Positions 16,230 through 24,941 of a stretch of DNA of 64,000 bases are shown piece by piece. Origin of the DNA: Chloroflexia bacterium SDU3-3. Its GTDB lineage: Bacteria; Chloroflexota; Chloroflexia; Chloroflexales; Roseiflexaceae. The stretch spans positions 24,453 to 88,452 of the forward strand of contig WBOU01000023.1 of NCBI GenBank assembly GCA_009268125.1. The letters are read 5' to 3'. Under the pieces are notes generated by a model. It searched no databases. It saw only the letters and a list, made by a program, of their open reading frames with translations, and was not told the origin of the DNA. The position numbers and the translations under genes are program-made. The first letter of the stretch is position 1, and the number at the start of each line of letters is the position of its first letter.

Positions 16230-18038
16230 ATGGAGAACCCACTGATCGCCAACCCGCTGCGCAGCCGCGCCGACCTGCAGGAAGCGGCCCGCGCCCTGTT
16301 CGAGCCGCTGGCGCCGCACTTCAGCCCTGGGGGCGCGCGGCTGCGGCTGGGCGCGACCTCCGCCCTATTCGACGACCACGCCGCCCAGCTTGAGGGCTTC
16401 GCGCGGCCCCTGTGGGGCCTGGTGCCGCTGGCCGCTGGCGGCGGGGCCTTTGCCCACTGGCCGCTCTACCGGCGCGGCCTGGCCAGCGGCAGCGACCCGC
16501 AGCACCCCGAGTTCTGGGGCCAGGCCGAGGGCCGCAACCAGCGGCTGGTGGAGATGGCCGCCATCGGGCTGGCGCTGGCGCTCGCGCCCGAGCACACGTG
16601 GGAGCCGCTGGCCCCCGCCGAGCGCAGCAGCCTGGCCACCTGGCTGGGCGCGATCAACCGCGAGGAGGTGGTGGACAGCAACTGGCTGTTCTTCCGCGTG
16701 CTGGTGAACATGGGCCTGGCCCGCGTGGGCGAGCCGCACGACGCGGCGGGCCAGCGCGCCGCGCTCGACCGGCTGGAAGCGTTCTACCTGGGCGATGGCT
16801 GGTACTCCGACGGCAACAACGAGCAGCGCGACTACTACATCCCCTTCGCCTTCCACTACTACGGCCTGATCTACGCTGCCCTGGAGGGCGAGCGCGACCC
16901 CGAGCGGGCGCGGCGCTTCCGCGAGCGGGCCGCGCTGTTCGCCCAGCAGTTCGTGGGCTGGTTCGACGCCGAGGGCGCGGCCCTGCCGTTTGGCCGCAGC
17001 CTCACCTACCGCTTCTCGCAGGGGGCGTTCTGGGGCGCGCTGGCCTTCGCTGGCGTGGAGGCGCTGCCCTGGGGCGTGCTGAAGGGGCTATGGCTGCGCC
17101 ACATGCGCTGGTGGGCTAGGCAGCCGATCTTCCAGCCCGACGGCACGCTCTCGATCGGCTACGCCTACCCCAACCTGAACATGGCCGAGCAGTACAACTC
17201 ACCCGGCTCGCCCTACTGGGCCATGAAGTTCTTCCTGCCGCTGGCCCTGCCCGAGTCCCACCCGTTCTGGCAGGCCGAGGAGCAGGACATGCCCGCCCTG
17301 CCCGCCGTGATGCCCCAGCCCGAGGCCGCCATGCTGCTGTGCCGCGACGCGGATGGCCGCAATGTGGTGGCACTCACCAGCGGCCAGCACGAGCCGTGGA
17401 TCCGCCACGCGGGCGAGAAGTACAGCAAGTTTGCCTACTCCACCGCCTTTGGCTTCAGCGTGCCGATCGGGCGGCGCGGGCTGAACCAGGCCGCCGCCGA
17501 CAGCATGCTGGCGCTCAGCGACGACGGCGAGTGCTACCGCGTGCGCGAGCGCACCCTGGAGGCCCGCGCCGAGCGCGGCGCGCTCTACGCCCGCTGGCGG
17601 CCTATGCCAGGGGTGGAGGTGGAGACCTGGCTGATCCCGGCGGGGCCGTGGCACATGCGCCTGCACCGCCTGCGCACCGAGCGCCCGCTGTGGAGCGCCG
17701 AGGGCGGCTTCGCGCTCGACCGCACCGGCGACGACCCGCTGGCCCGCGCCGCCGACGACCGCGCCGCCCCAGGCATGGCCTGCTCGCGCTACCCGGCGGG
17801 TGGCAGCGGCCTGCGCGACCTGCTGGCCCCGCGCGAGGGCCGTGTGCTGCGTGTCGACCCCAACACCAACCTGCTGCGCCCGCGCACCGTGCTGCCCAGC
17901 CTGCTGGCCCAGCACGAGCCTGGCGTGCACTGGCTAGCCTGCGCGGTGCTGGCCGACCCCAGCCTGCCCGCCTGGGATGCCGCCTGGGCCAGCCCGCCCG
18001 CCCTGCCCGAATGGCTGGCCGATCTGGTGGATGCCTAG
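16230..18038 (+). CDS. DUF2264 protein, probable intracellular glycan-processing enzyme
   Basis: 602-residue DUF2264 protein with no signal peptide. The N-terminal half is an (alpha/alpha)-toroid-like domain: LWGLVPLAAGG, VDSNWLFFRVLVNMGLARVG and DGWYSDGNNEQRDYYIPFAFHYYGL. Later comes the block GRSLTYRFSQGAFWGALA. The C-terminal half is beta-rich. DUF2264 proteins often sit in pectin or glycosaminoglycan loci, and I recall related proteins acting as exo-uronidases, though the assignment here is inference. The ATG at 16230 starts 11 bases after the permease stop. Confidence 0.75.
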   Translation: MENPLIANPLRSRADLQEAARALFEPLAPHFSPGGARLRLGATSALFDDHAAQLEGFARPLWGLVPLAAGGGAFAHWPLYRRGLASGSDPQHPEFWGQAEGRNQRLVEMAAIGLALALAPEHTWEPLAPAERSSLATWLGAINREEVVDSNWLFFRVLVNMGLARVGEPHDAAGQRAALDRLEAFYLGDGWYSDGNNEQRDYYIPFAFHYYGLIYAALEGERDPERARRFRERAALFAQQFVGWFDAEGAALPFGRSLTYRFSQGAFWGALAFAGVEALPWGVLKGLWLRHMRWWARQPIFQPDGTLSIGYAYPNLNMAEQYNSPGSPYWAMKFFLPLALPESHPFWQAEEQDMPALPAVMPQPEAAMLLCRDADGRNVVALTSGQHEPWIRHAGEKYSKFAYSTAFGFSVPIGRRGLNQAAADSMLALSDDGECYRVRERTLEARAERGALYARWRPMPGVEVETWLIPAGPWHMRLHRLRTERPLWSAEGGFALDRTGDDPLARAADDRAAPGMACSRYPAGGSGLRDLLAPREGRVLRVDPNTNLLRPRTVLPSLLAQHEPGVHWLACAVLADPSLPAWDAAWASPPALPEWLADLVDA

Positions 18039-18050
18039 AAAGGCGCTGCG

Positions 18051-19892
18051 ATGCCCAACCCGCCCATGCCCAGCTTCCGCGCCATCCGCGCGGCCATCCT
18101 GGATGCCCCCCCGCGCCCGCAGGGCTTCCCGCTCGACGCCCTGTGCGATGGGGCGCGGCTGCGTACCATCCGCGCGGCCCCGCACCTGCGCGCGCTGCTG
18201 GCCGACATCCGCGCCGAGTCGGCCCGCGCCCAGGCCGAGCCGCCCGAGCCGCTGGGCTTCGAGCTGTTCCGCCGCTTCGGCCAGAGCGGCGACCGCGCCG
18301 CCTTCGAGCGGGCCTACTTCGACAGGCGCAGGCGGCTGCTGGGCCTGTCGCTCGCGGCGGCGGTGGATGGCGACGACACGCCCCTGCCCGCCCTGGCCGA
18401 CCTGCTGTGGGAGATCTGCGGCGAGTACTCGTGGGCGCTGCCCGCCCATCTGCCGCTGGGGCCAGACGAGGCACGGGCCAGCCGCACCCCGCCCGAGCAG
18501 GTGGTGGACCTATTCGCCGCGCACACCGCCCACGCCCTGGCCGAGGTGCTGGCCCTGCTGGGCGAGCGGCTCGACCCCTGGCTGCACTACCGCATCCGCG
18601 CCGAGGTCGAGCAGCGCGTGTTCCAGCCGCTGTTCCACGACCCCCACCACTTCAAGTGGGAGTGGGAGCCGATCAACTGGGCGGCGGTGTGCGGCGGCTG
18701 CGCGGGCATGGCCGCCCTAGTGCTGGAGGACGACCGCGAGCGGCTGGCGGGCATGGTCGACCGCGTGGTTCGCGCCCTGGAGTGCTTCCTAGAGGGCTTT
18801 GGGGATGATGGCGGCTGCGCCGAGGGCATCGGCTACTGGGCCTATGGGTTTGGCTTCTACACCTACTTCGCCGACGCGCTGCGCCAGTTCACCGGCGGCG
18901 CGCTCGATCTGATGCAGGGCCAGAAACTGCGCCAGATCGCGGCTTTCCCCGGCGCGGTCAGCCTGGGCGGCGACGCGGCGGTCAACTACTCCGACGCCGA
19001 CCCGCGCGTGGCCATCCACCCCGGCCTCGGCTCCTACCTGGCCGCCCGCTTCGCCACGCCCATGCCCGCCCTAGCCGAGCCGACCCTGGCCCACGACCAT
19101 ATCTTCCGCTGGGGCAACACCACCCGCGACCTGCTGTGGACCGACCCCGCCGCGCTGCACGCGCCGGTGGGCAGCGGCACGTTCTTCCTGCCCGATCTGG
19201 CCTGGGTGGTGGATCGGCGCGTGGTCGGCGGGGAGGTGCTGGCCTTCTCGGCCAAGGGCGGGCACAACGACGAGCCGCACAACCATAACGACCTGGGACA
19301 CTTCCTCATCCACGTGGGCGGCGAGAGCCTGCTGGCCGACCTGGGCGCGGGCGTCTACACCCGCCAGTACTTCCGCGAGCAGCGCTACGAGCACCTGCAC
19401 ACCGGCTCGCACGGCCACTCGCTGCCGCTGCTGAACGGCCAGCCCCAGCGGGCGGGCCGCGCCCACGCCGCCCACGTGCTGGCCTGCGAGCCGCACCCCG
19501 ACGGCCTGCGGCTCGCGCTCGACCTGACCAGCGCCTACGACGACCCGACGCTGCGCGCCTTCACCCGCAGCTTTGGGTGGACGGCCAGCGGCGGCGCGGC
19601 CACGCTCGATCTGGCCGACTGCTTCGACTTCGCCCAGCCGCCCGCCGCGCTAGAGGAGCGCTTCGTGAGCCTGCGCCGCCCCGCGCTGAGCGAGGGCTGC
19701 GCCACCTGGTCGGGCGAGCGCGGCGATGTGACTATGCATTTTGATGCGGGCCTGTTCGCGCCCAGCGTGGAGGAGCTGGCCACCCACACCCACCAGGGCC
19801 AGCCGATCACGGTCTTCATCTTGCGGCTGCTGGCCCAGGGCGCGGGCGCGGCGGTGGATGCGCGCTTCCAGTTTGCCTGCCGACTCGCCTGA
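18051..19892 (+). CDS. heparinase II/III-family polysaccharide lyase-like protein
   Basis: 613-residue protein with an N-terminal (alpha/alpha) toroid (LFHDPHHFKWEWEPINWAAVCGG, GDDGGCAEGIGYWAYGF) and a C-terminal heparinase II/III-like beta domain (residues about 385-610; AFSAKGGHNDEPHNHNDLGHF with conserved His and Asn). No signal peptide is seen, so it probably acts on imported oligosaccharides, generating the unsaturated ends the GH88 enzyme removes. It is last in the operon, 12 bp after DUF2264. Substrate (heparan-like, alginate or other uronate glycan) cannot be told. Confidence 0.85.
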   Translation: MPNPPMPSFRAIRAAILDAPPRPQGFPLDALCDGARLRTIRAAPHLRALLADIRAESARAQAEPPEPLGFELFRRFGQSGDRAAFERAYFDRRRRLLGLSLAAAVDGDDTPLPALADLLWEICGEYSWALPAHLPLGPDEARASRTPPEQVVDLFAAHTAHALAEVLALLGERLDPWLHYRIRAEVEQRVFQPLFHDPHHFKWEWEPINWAAVCGGCAGMAALVLEDDRERLAGMVDRVVRALECFLEGFGDDGGCAEGIGYWAYGFGFYTYFADALRQFTGGALDLMQGQKLRQIAAFPGAVSLGGDAAVNYSDADPRVAIHPGLGSYLAARFATPMPALAEPTLAHDHIFRWGNTTRDLLWTDPAALHAPVGSGTFFLPDLAWVVDRRVVGGEVLAFSAKGGHNDEPHNHNDLGHFLIHVGGESLLADLGAGVYTRQYFREQRYEHLHTGSHGHSLPLLNGQPQRAGRAHAAHVLACEPHPDGLRLALDLTSAYDDPTLRAFTRSFGWTASGGAATLDLADCFDFAQPPAALEERFVSLRRPALSEGCATWSGERGDVTMHFDAGLFAPSVEELATHTHQGQPITVFILRLLAQGAGAAVDARFQFACRLA

Positions 19893-19956
19893 TCTTGTTT
19901 GATGATCGCGGCGATGCGCCTCACGCCGCGTTGCCTCGCCTTCGACCCGATGAACA

Positions 19957-20100
19957 CAATGGGTGTAGGGGCGGGTTTTATCCCCGCCCCATTGCGATGC
20001 GTCGCCCGCATCGCACCCATCGCCGAGGTATTCGATGTTGTCGATGAAACGCGGTGCGGGCGGGCACCAGACCCGCCCCTACATCAATGATTTCGTCGCT
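19957..20100. repeat. inverted GC-rich repeat pair (TGTAGGGGCGGG family)
   Basis: Two arms read GTGTAGGGGCGGG...CCCGCCC and GCGGGCGGGC...GACCCGCCCCTACA. They form an imperfect inverted pair about 100 bp apart in the gene-free stretch after the heparinase gene. The CGCCCCTACGTCA element near 26565 is related. This looks like a short non-autonomous palindromic repeat. Confidence 0.45.
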
Positions 20101-20184
20101 GGTGCGGCACGCGCTTGGATGCGGCACATGAAGCAAAATCGCGCTCCAACCCATGCGCGGGAACCGCGCAGGGCAAACCGTACC

Positions 20185-20850
20185 CACCCGGCCCATGCGG
20201 CGAAGGTGCCGATAGTGTTTTGATGGCCATATGCACGAACACCAGCTGCTTGATTTCGGCATAGGAATGCTACAAATTGGGGTTCCAAGGGACAACGCCC
20301 TCACCTGGTGTCACTTTTGCGGGCGGTGCATTGGGATGCGGCAGATGGGGCGATCCGGGGTGCCAAGCCATGCACGGTACGTAAGATCAAAAATCTCATT
20401 CACCCGGCCCATGCGGCGAAGGTGCCGATAGTGTTTTGCTGGCCATATGCACGAACATCAGCCGCCAGGAAAACAGCATCGGAACGCCTCAAATTGGGGT
20501 TCCAAGGGGCGATGCCCTTAACAGGTGTCACGTTTTTGTGCGGGGCTTCTCGATGCGGCAAATGACGAAAGAACGCGTGCCAAGCTATGCACCGCATGAG
20601 AGATTGAGAATCTCATCCACCCGGCCCATGCGGCGAAGGTGCTGCTAACGTCTTAATGGCCATATGCACGAACACCAGCTGCTTGATTTCGGCATAGGAA
20701 TGCTACAAATTGGGGTTCCAAGGGGCAACGCCCCTGGCGGGGTTCCAAGGGCGCGGAGCCCTTGGTGCCGCCCGCACAGGGCATGCACCCACCGAATACG
20801 TACCACCGTTATCGCTGATGGGAAACACCTCGAAAAAGTGACACCATGTG
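20185..20850. repeat. three-copy tandem repeat of ~217 bp (DR2)
   Basis: The block CACCCGGCCCATGCGGCGAA starts at 20185, 20401 and 20618, giving periods of 216 and 217 bp. Each copy continues with GCCATATGCACGAACA-C/T-CAGC (the middle copy differs in its centre) and then CAAATTGGGGTTCCAAGGG. The final copy runs on into GCGCGGAGCCCTTGGTGCCG and a GGGCATGCACCCA end. No convincing gene lies in 19893-20985; small open frames here are all within repeat copies. A fourth, inverted copy lies at 26323-26500. Confidence 0.75.
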
Positions 20851-20985
20851 AGGGGCATCCACCCAGCAACCACGAGAAACCACCATCAACGAAAGCCTAC
20901 CCAATCCGCCCCGACGGCACCGCGCATTTTTACCAAAAACGCCTTATAAAGCCGCAAAAGCGACACCAGCCGGCCCTGCGTAGCC

Positions 20986-21714
20986 CTAGCGCCCCACAAT
21001 CGCCCGCAGCGTCAGCGCGTTGCGCACCGCGTTGCCATCGCCATCGTTGTTGAAGTAGACGAACACCTCGCGACCCTGCGCCTCCCACTCGCGCAGCCGC
21101 TCGGCCCACCAGTGTAGGTCGGCGTCGCTGTACGACCCCGCGTACATATGCTGCGTATCCGGCCCGTGCAGCCGCGCGTAGACGAAGGCCGCCGTCGCCC
21201 GCAGGACGCAGGGCAGCTGCGCGCCGCTCATCACGCAGTAGGCCGCGCCGTGCCGCTCTAGCAGATCGAACACCGCCTGGGTGTGCCAGCTGGCGTGGCG
21301 CAGCTCCATCGCCACCCGCAGGCCGGGCGGCAGGCGCTGGAGAAAGTAGCGGAGCCGCGCGTGGTCGCAGGCCATGTCCGGCGGCAGCTGCACCAGCAGC
21401 ACGCCGAGCGTGTCGCCCAGCAGCCCCAGGCTCCGCTCGATGCGGGCGATCCAGGCCTCGGGCGCGTACAGCCGCGCCCCGTGGCTCAGCCCGCGCGGGG
21501 CCTTGACCGTCAGGCGGAAGGGTGGGGCCAGCCGCCGCCGCCAGTGCGCGAAGGTCGCGTCGGCGGGCCAGCGGTAGTAGGTGCTGTTCACCTCGACGGT
21601 CTGGAAGCGCTGGGTATAGTAGCCCAGCCGCTCGCGCGGCGCGCTGCCGTGCGGGTAGAGCACCCCATCCCAGTGCGCGTAGCTCCACCCCGATGTGCCG
21701 ATATGGATCGTCAT
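20986..21714 (-). CDS. DUF72 family protein (YecE-like TIM barrel)
   Basis: About 242-residue DUF72 protein. It starts MTIHIGTSGWSYAHWDGVLY and keeps the family signatures RFQTVEVNSTYYRWP, FRLTVKAPRGLSHG, VAMELRHASWH and the C-terminal VFVYFNNDGDGNAVRNA. The fold is a TIM barrel; the biochemical activity is not established. I chose the ATG at 21712-21714 because homologues begin there; an in-frame ATG at 21730-21732 adds six residues. The region between its start and the next gene (21715-22044) holds no other gene. Confidence 0.85.
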   Translation of the reverse strand: MTIHIGTSGWSYAHWDGVLYPHGSAPRERLGYYTQRFQTVEVNSTYYRWPADATFAHWRRRLAPPFRLTVKAPRGLSHGARLYAPEAWIARIERSLGLLGDTLGVLLVQLPPDMACDHARLRYFLQRLPPGLRVAMELRHASWHTQAVFDLLERHGAAYCVMSGAQLPCVLRATAAFVYARLHGPDTQHMYAGSYSDADLHWWAERLREWEAQGREVFVYFNNDGDGNAVRNALTLRAIVGR

Positions 21715-22044
21715 GCGCTGCTCGCTTTCCATGCTCGCCTGGCCCTGCGTGCCTAGCATGCAAGGTTTTTGCCAGAGCACCTCTCTCCCCTCGGCGTTTT
21801 TCGGCGCGCTGCCTCTGGGCCAGAAGGTTGATCTGCGCGTCGATCTTCTGACCGAGTGGTTTTCCATTGAAAGAATGAGCAGGGCGAGATTTATTCAACC
21901 TTAGGTCGTATTTCTTGCGATATTGCAATAGTTCTTGTATAGAAATAAAACGAAACCAGATCGTCCAGCCGTTGACTTGTGTGCATACGCAATCGAGAGA
22001 GAAGTAATTGCGTATATCTGTAATCTCTATGGAGGAAAAGCGAG

Positions 22045-24882
22045 ATGGCCTACGATCGAACGTATTTCCGCGACAGTATTGTTGTCGATGCCGAGTTTGT
22101 GAACCGACTGCGGCTCGGGAGTGTCAACAAGGGCGGAACGGTATTTATTGCTGGTCGGAATATACGAATCACCCATAACATCACGATCGATGATCTGAAC
22201 ATCATCATCTTGGCCGATAAGATCGAGGGCGTCGGCGGAAGCATCAAGGCCCGCACCATGCGCGGGGTGGACCAGAGCGCGGTGGGCCTGACCGGCCCCA
22301 GCATCACAGTGCTCTGCCGCCAGCTGGTGGGCGCGCTCGCGCTCACCTCGCAGGGCGGCGTGGGTGGTGTGGGCGCTCGTGGGGCCGTGGGCGAGCCTGG
22401 CGCGCCGGGCAAGCCGGGCTACCAGGGCCGCAAGCCCGGTGGCAAAGGCGGCAAGGGTGGCACCGGCGGCGTGGGCGGCACCGGCGGCAGGGGCGGCGCT
22501 GGCGGCACGATCGGGGTGAGCTACATCACGCACGTGGCGGATGATCATTTCGCCAAGTCGATCGCGCTGGCCTCGGTGGGCGGCGCTGGCGGCGCTGGCG
22601 GCCCCGGCGGCGCCGGTGGCCCCGGCGGCGAGGGCGGCGACGGCGAGCCGCAGGGCGCACCTGGCGCGCAGGGCGCGACTGGCCCGCAGGGGGCGGCGGG
22701 CCCGCAGGGCGCGGCGGGAACGACCGCCACCCAGGTGCTCTCTGAGCTGGGCTACTGGGGCGCGGCGCGCGCCAAGGATACCGATGGGGCATGGGCAGGC
22801 TACCGCCTGCGCGTGGCCGAGTACTTCTTCCGCACCCAGGACAGCCTGGCCCTCCAAGAGCTGAACGCGGTCATCCAGCTGAGCGCCAAGTACCCGCAGG
22901 CCTCGGTCTACCGCAGCCGCCTGCTGGCCAACCAGAACATCTACGGCCTGGCCCGCGACCTCGACATCGTGCCCGATTTCCCCGGCTACGAGACTGCGGT
23001 CAACGCCTACCTGCCGCCTATATCGCAGATCTTCGCGACGGCGAACAACATGCTGCTCAGCAACATCTCGCTGGATCAGGTGCGCCAGAACCTCCAGCGC
23101 GAGATCGAGACGGTCAAGGCCCAGATTATCGTGCTGGAGACCGAGCGGCAGGCCGTGATCAAGCAGAAAACGGCCTCATCCGCCGAGCTTTCGGTGGCCA
23201 AGCAGCGCGTGAGCAAGATGGAGGCGCTGGTGCGCAGCCGCCAGCAGGAGCTGGAGAACCAGCGGGTCGACTGGGGCGGCCTAGTGTCGCTGGGCGTGTT
23301 CGCGGTGGCCATGGGCGTGATCGCCTTTACCGGCGGGGCGGGCGCGGCGCTGCTGCCCATGGCCCCCACCCTGCTGAGCATGGCCGGGCTGTCGTTCATC
23401 GATCCGGCGATGGCCAGCCAGGAGCAGGGCGCGCTGGCCCAGGTGCCCGATGTGGGCAAGAAGATCAAAGAGGCCACCGACGGCTCGAAGGGCCTGCTGG
23501 ACTTCGACACCTGGCAGCAGGTGGGCACCGCGCTAAAGCCGCTGGTGATCAGCTTCTCCAAGATCATCGGCGACCTGAACAAGGCCAACGGCGACCCCGA
23601 GCTGATCAAGCTGCTGACCGAGCTGACCAACCTGGTCCACGCCCAGTTTATGGCCCAGATGCAGGATGAGCAGACGACGCTGCTGGTGCAGGCCGCCGAG
23701 CAGCGGCTGGCCCAGGCCCAGGCCGATCTTGTGCTGGTCAACAAGCAGGCCGAGGCCCTGACGGCAGACCAGTCGGTGCTCGACACGGCGGCCCGGACCC
23801 TGATCCGGCTTGGGCGGGGCTTTGTGGACAATCTTGGCCGCTATATGTTCTTTGCCGCGCGGTCGCTGGAGATCTACACCCTGGCTGATCTGTCGGGCGA
23901 GATCCGCTACGACTACGGCTTTATCCAGCCGGATCTGGAGCAGGACTACCTGGATGGCTTTCGCTCGCGCGCCGACTATCTCTCGCGGATCAACGCCTCG
24001 ATCTCGGCCATGATCATCCTGAACTACCGGCTGCGCTACGATAGCTACTTCCTCGGCCATTCGTGGACGCACGACACCCTGTTCCGCTCGTTCAGCTCGC
24101 CCGCGCTGCTGGAGCAGTTCCGCCAGACCCGCACGCTGTCGTTTGCGCTGGGCCTGGCCGATCTGCCCAGCAGCCGCTACGAGGCCAAGGTCACGGGGGT
24201 GCGGCTGTCGCTGGTGGGCGCGACGGCGAACGCGCCATCGATCAGCTGCGTGGTGCGCCACTCGGGCAGCTTCGCCGAGAAGCGCCTGTCCGATGGGGCG
24301 GCGGTGAACATGCTGCTGCGCCCGCGTGTTGCGGTGGTGCCAGCCTCGCAGGGCGCGCTGGCCTACACCGGCAGCGTCACAGGTCTCTCGCCCAAGGAGC
24401 TGGATTTCTGGGGGCGCGGCGTGGCTGCCGGGTGGATGCTGCTGGTGGAGGCCGAGGAGATCGCGAGCAAGCAGATCGACCTCTCGGCCCTGACCAAGAT
24501 CGAGGTGGAGCTGTCCTACGACGCCTTCTGGAAGAGCAGCGAGCTGTCGCTGGTGAGCGCCGACCTGGCCTTTGGCGATGGCTTTGTGGCCGGGGCGAAG
24601 GTGCCGCAGGAGGAGCTGGTGCGCCACGGCGCGCCCTCGCTACTGCGGCTGGGCCTGAGCCAGCCCGCGCCGAAGGGCGGCACGCAGGCCCAGATCGAGC
24701 ACATCAGCGGCCCGGTCAGTGTCCCATCCAGCGTGGTGATCCCGGCGGGGGCGCGCAGCGCCACAGTGCCGCTCACCTCCACCGGTGCGGGCGAGGCCGT
24801 CATCCGCGTCAGCTGCGGCGGCGTGGTGAAGCTGCTGCGCTTTGCGGCGGTGGCCGCCGAGGGCGAGCTGGCGGTGGCGTAG
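22045..24882 (+). CDS. large collagen-like / coiled-coil / hydrophobic-segment protein, possible pore-forming or surface protein
   Basis: 945 residues, no signal peptide. Order: a beta-rich N terminus (1-100); two Gly-rich collagen-like blocks (about 105-160 and 180-228; GEPGAPGKPG, GAQGATGPQGAAGPQGAAG); a helical region; a long coiled coil (about 345-410); a hydrophobic stretch LGVFAVAMGVIAFTGGAGAA and onward (about 411-455); a second coiled coil (about 530-590); and a beta-rich C terminus (from about 690). Helix-hydrophobic-helix recalls alpha-pore-forming toxins and Tc toxin subunits; I do not recognise a named family. GGAGG lies nine bases before the ATG. A strong terminator follows. Confidence 0.7.
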   Translation: MAYDRTYFRDSIVVDAEFVNRLRLGSVNKGGTVFIAGRNIRITHNITIDDLNIIILADKIEGVGGSIKARTMRGVDQSAVGLTGPSITVLCRQLVGALALTSQGGVGGVGARGAVGEPGAPGKPGYQGRKPGGKGGKGGTGGVGGTGGRGGAGGTIGVSYITHVADDHFAKSIALASVGGAGGAGGPGGAGGPGGEGGDGEPQGAPGAQGATGPQGAAGPQGAAGTTATQVLSELGYWGAARAKDTDGAWAGYRLRVAEYFFRTQDSLALQELNAVIQLSAKYPQASVYRSRLLANQNIYGLARDLDIVPDFPGYETAVNAYLPPISQIFATANNMLLSNISLDQVRQNLQREIETVKAQIIVLETERQAVIKQKTASSAELSVAKQRVSKMEALVRSRQQELENQRVDWGGLVSLGVFAVAMGVIAFTGGAGAALLPMAPTLLSMAGLSFIDPAMASQEQGALAQVPDVGKKIKEATDGSKGLLDFDTWQQVGTALKPLVISFSKIIGDLNKANGDPELIKLLTELTNLVHAQFMAQMQDEQTTLLVQAAEQRLAQAQADLVLVNKQAEALTADQSVLDTAARTLIRLGRGFVDNLGRYMFFAARSLEIYTLADLSGEIRYDYGFIQPDLEQDYLDGFRSRADYLSRINASISAMIILNYRLRYDSYFLGHSWTHDTLFRSFSSPALLEQFRQTRTLSFALGLADLPSSRYEAKVTGVRLSLVGATANAPSISCVVRHSGSFAEKRLSDGAAVNMLLRPRVAVVPASQGALAYTGSVTGLSPKELDFWGRGVAAGWMLLVEAEEIASKQIDLSALTKIEVELSYDAFWKSSELSLVSADLAFGDGFVAGAKVPQEELVRHGAPSLLRLGLSQPAPKGGTQAQIEHISGPVSVPSSVVIPAGARSATVPLTSTGAGEAVIRVSCGGVVKLLRFAAVAAEGELAVA

Positions 24883-24896
24883 TGCCTATACGCTGT

Positions 24897-24931
24897 GGCC
24901 GGGGGAGCAGTGGTGCTCCCCCGGCCTTTTT
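24897..24931 (+). terminator. rho-independent terminator after the 945-residue protein gene
   Basis: Perfect 13-base stem GGCCGGGGGAGCA / TGCTCCCCCGGCC with a GTGG loop and a TTTTT tail. It sits 15 bp after the stop codon and 11 bp before the end of the convergent repeat-protein gene. Confidence 0.92.
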
Positions 24932-24941
24932 GTGTGGGCCG

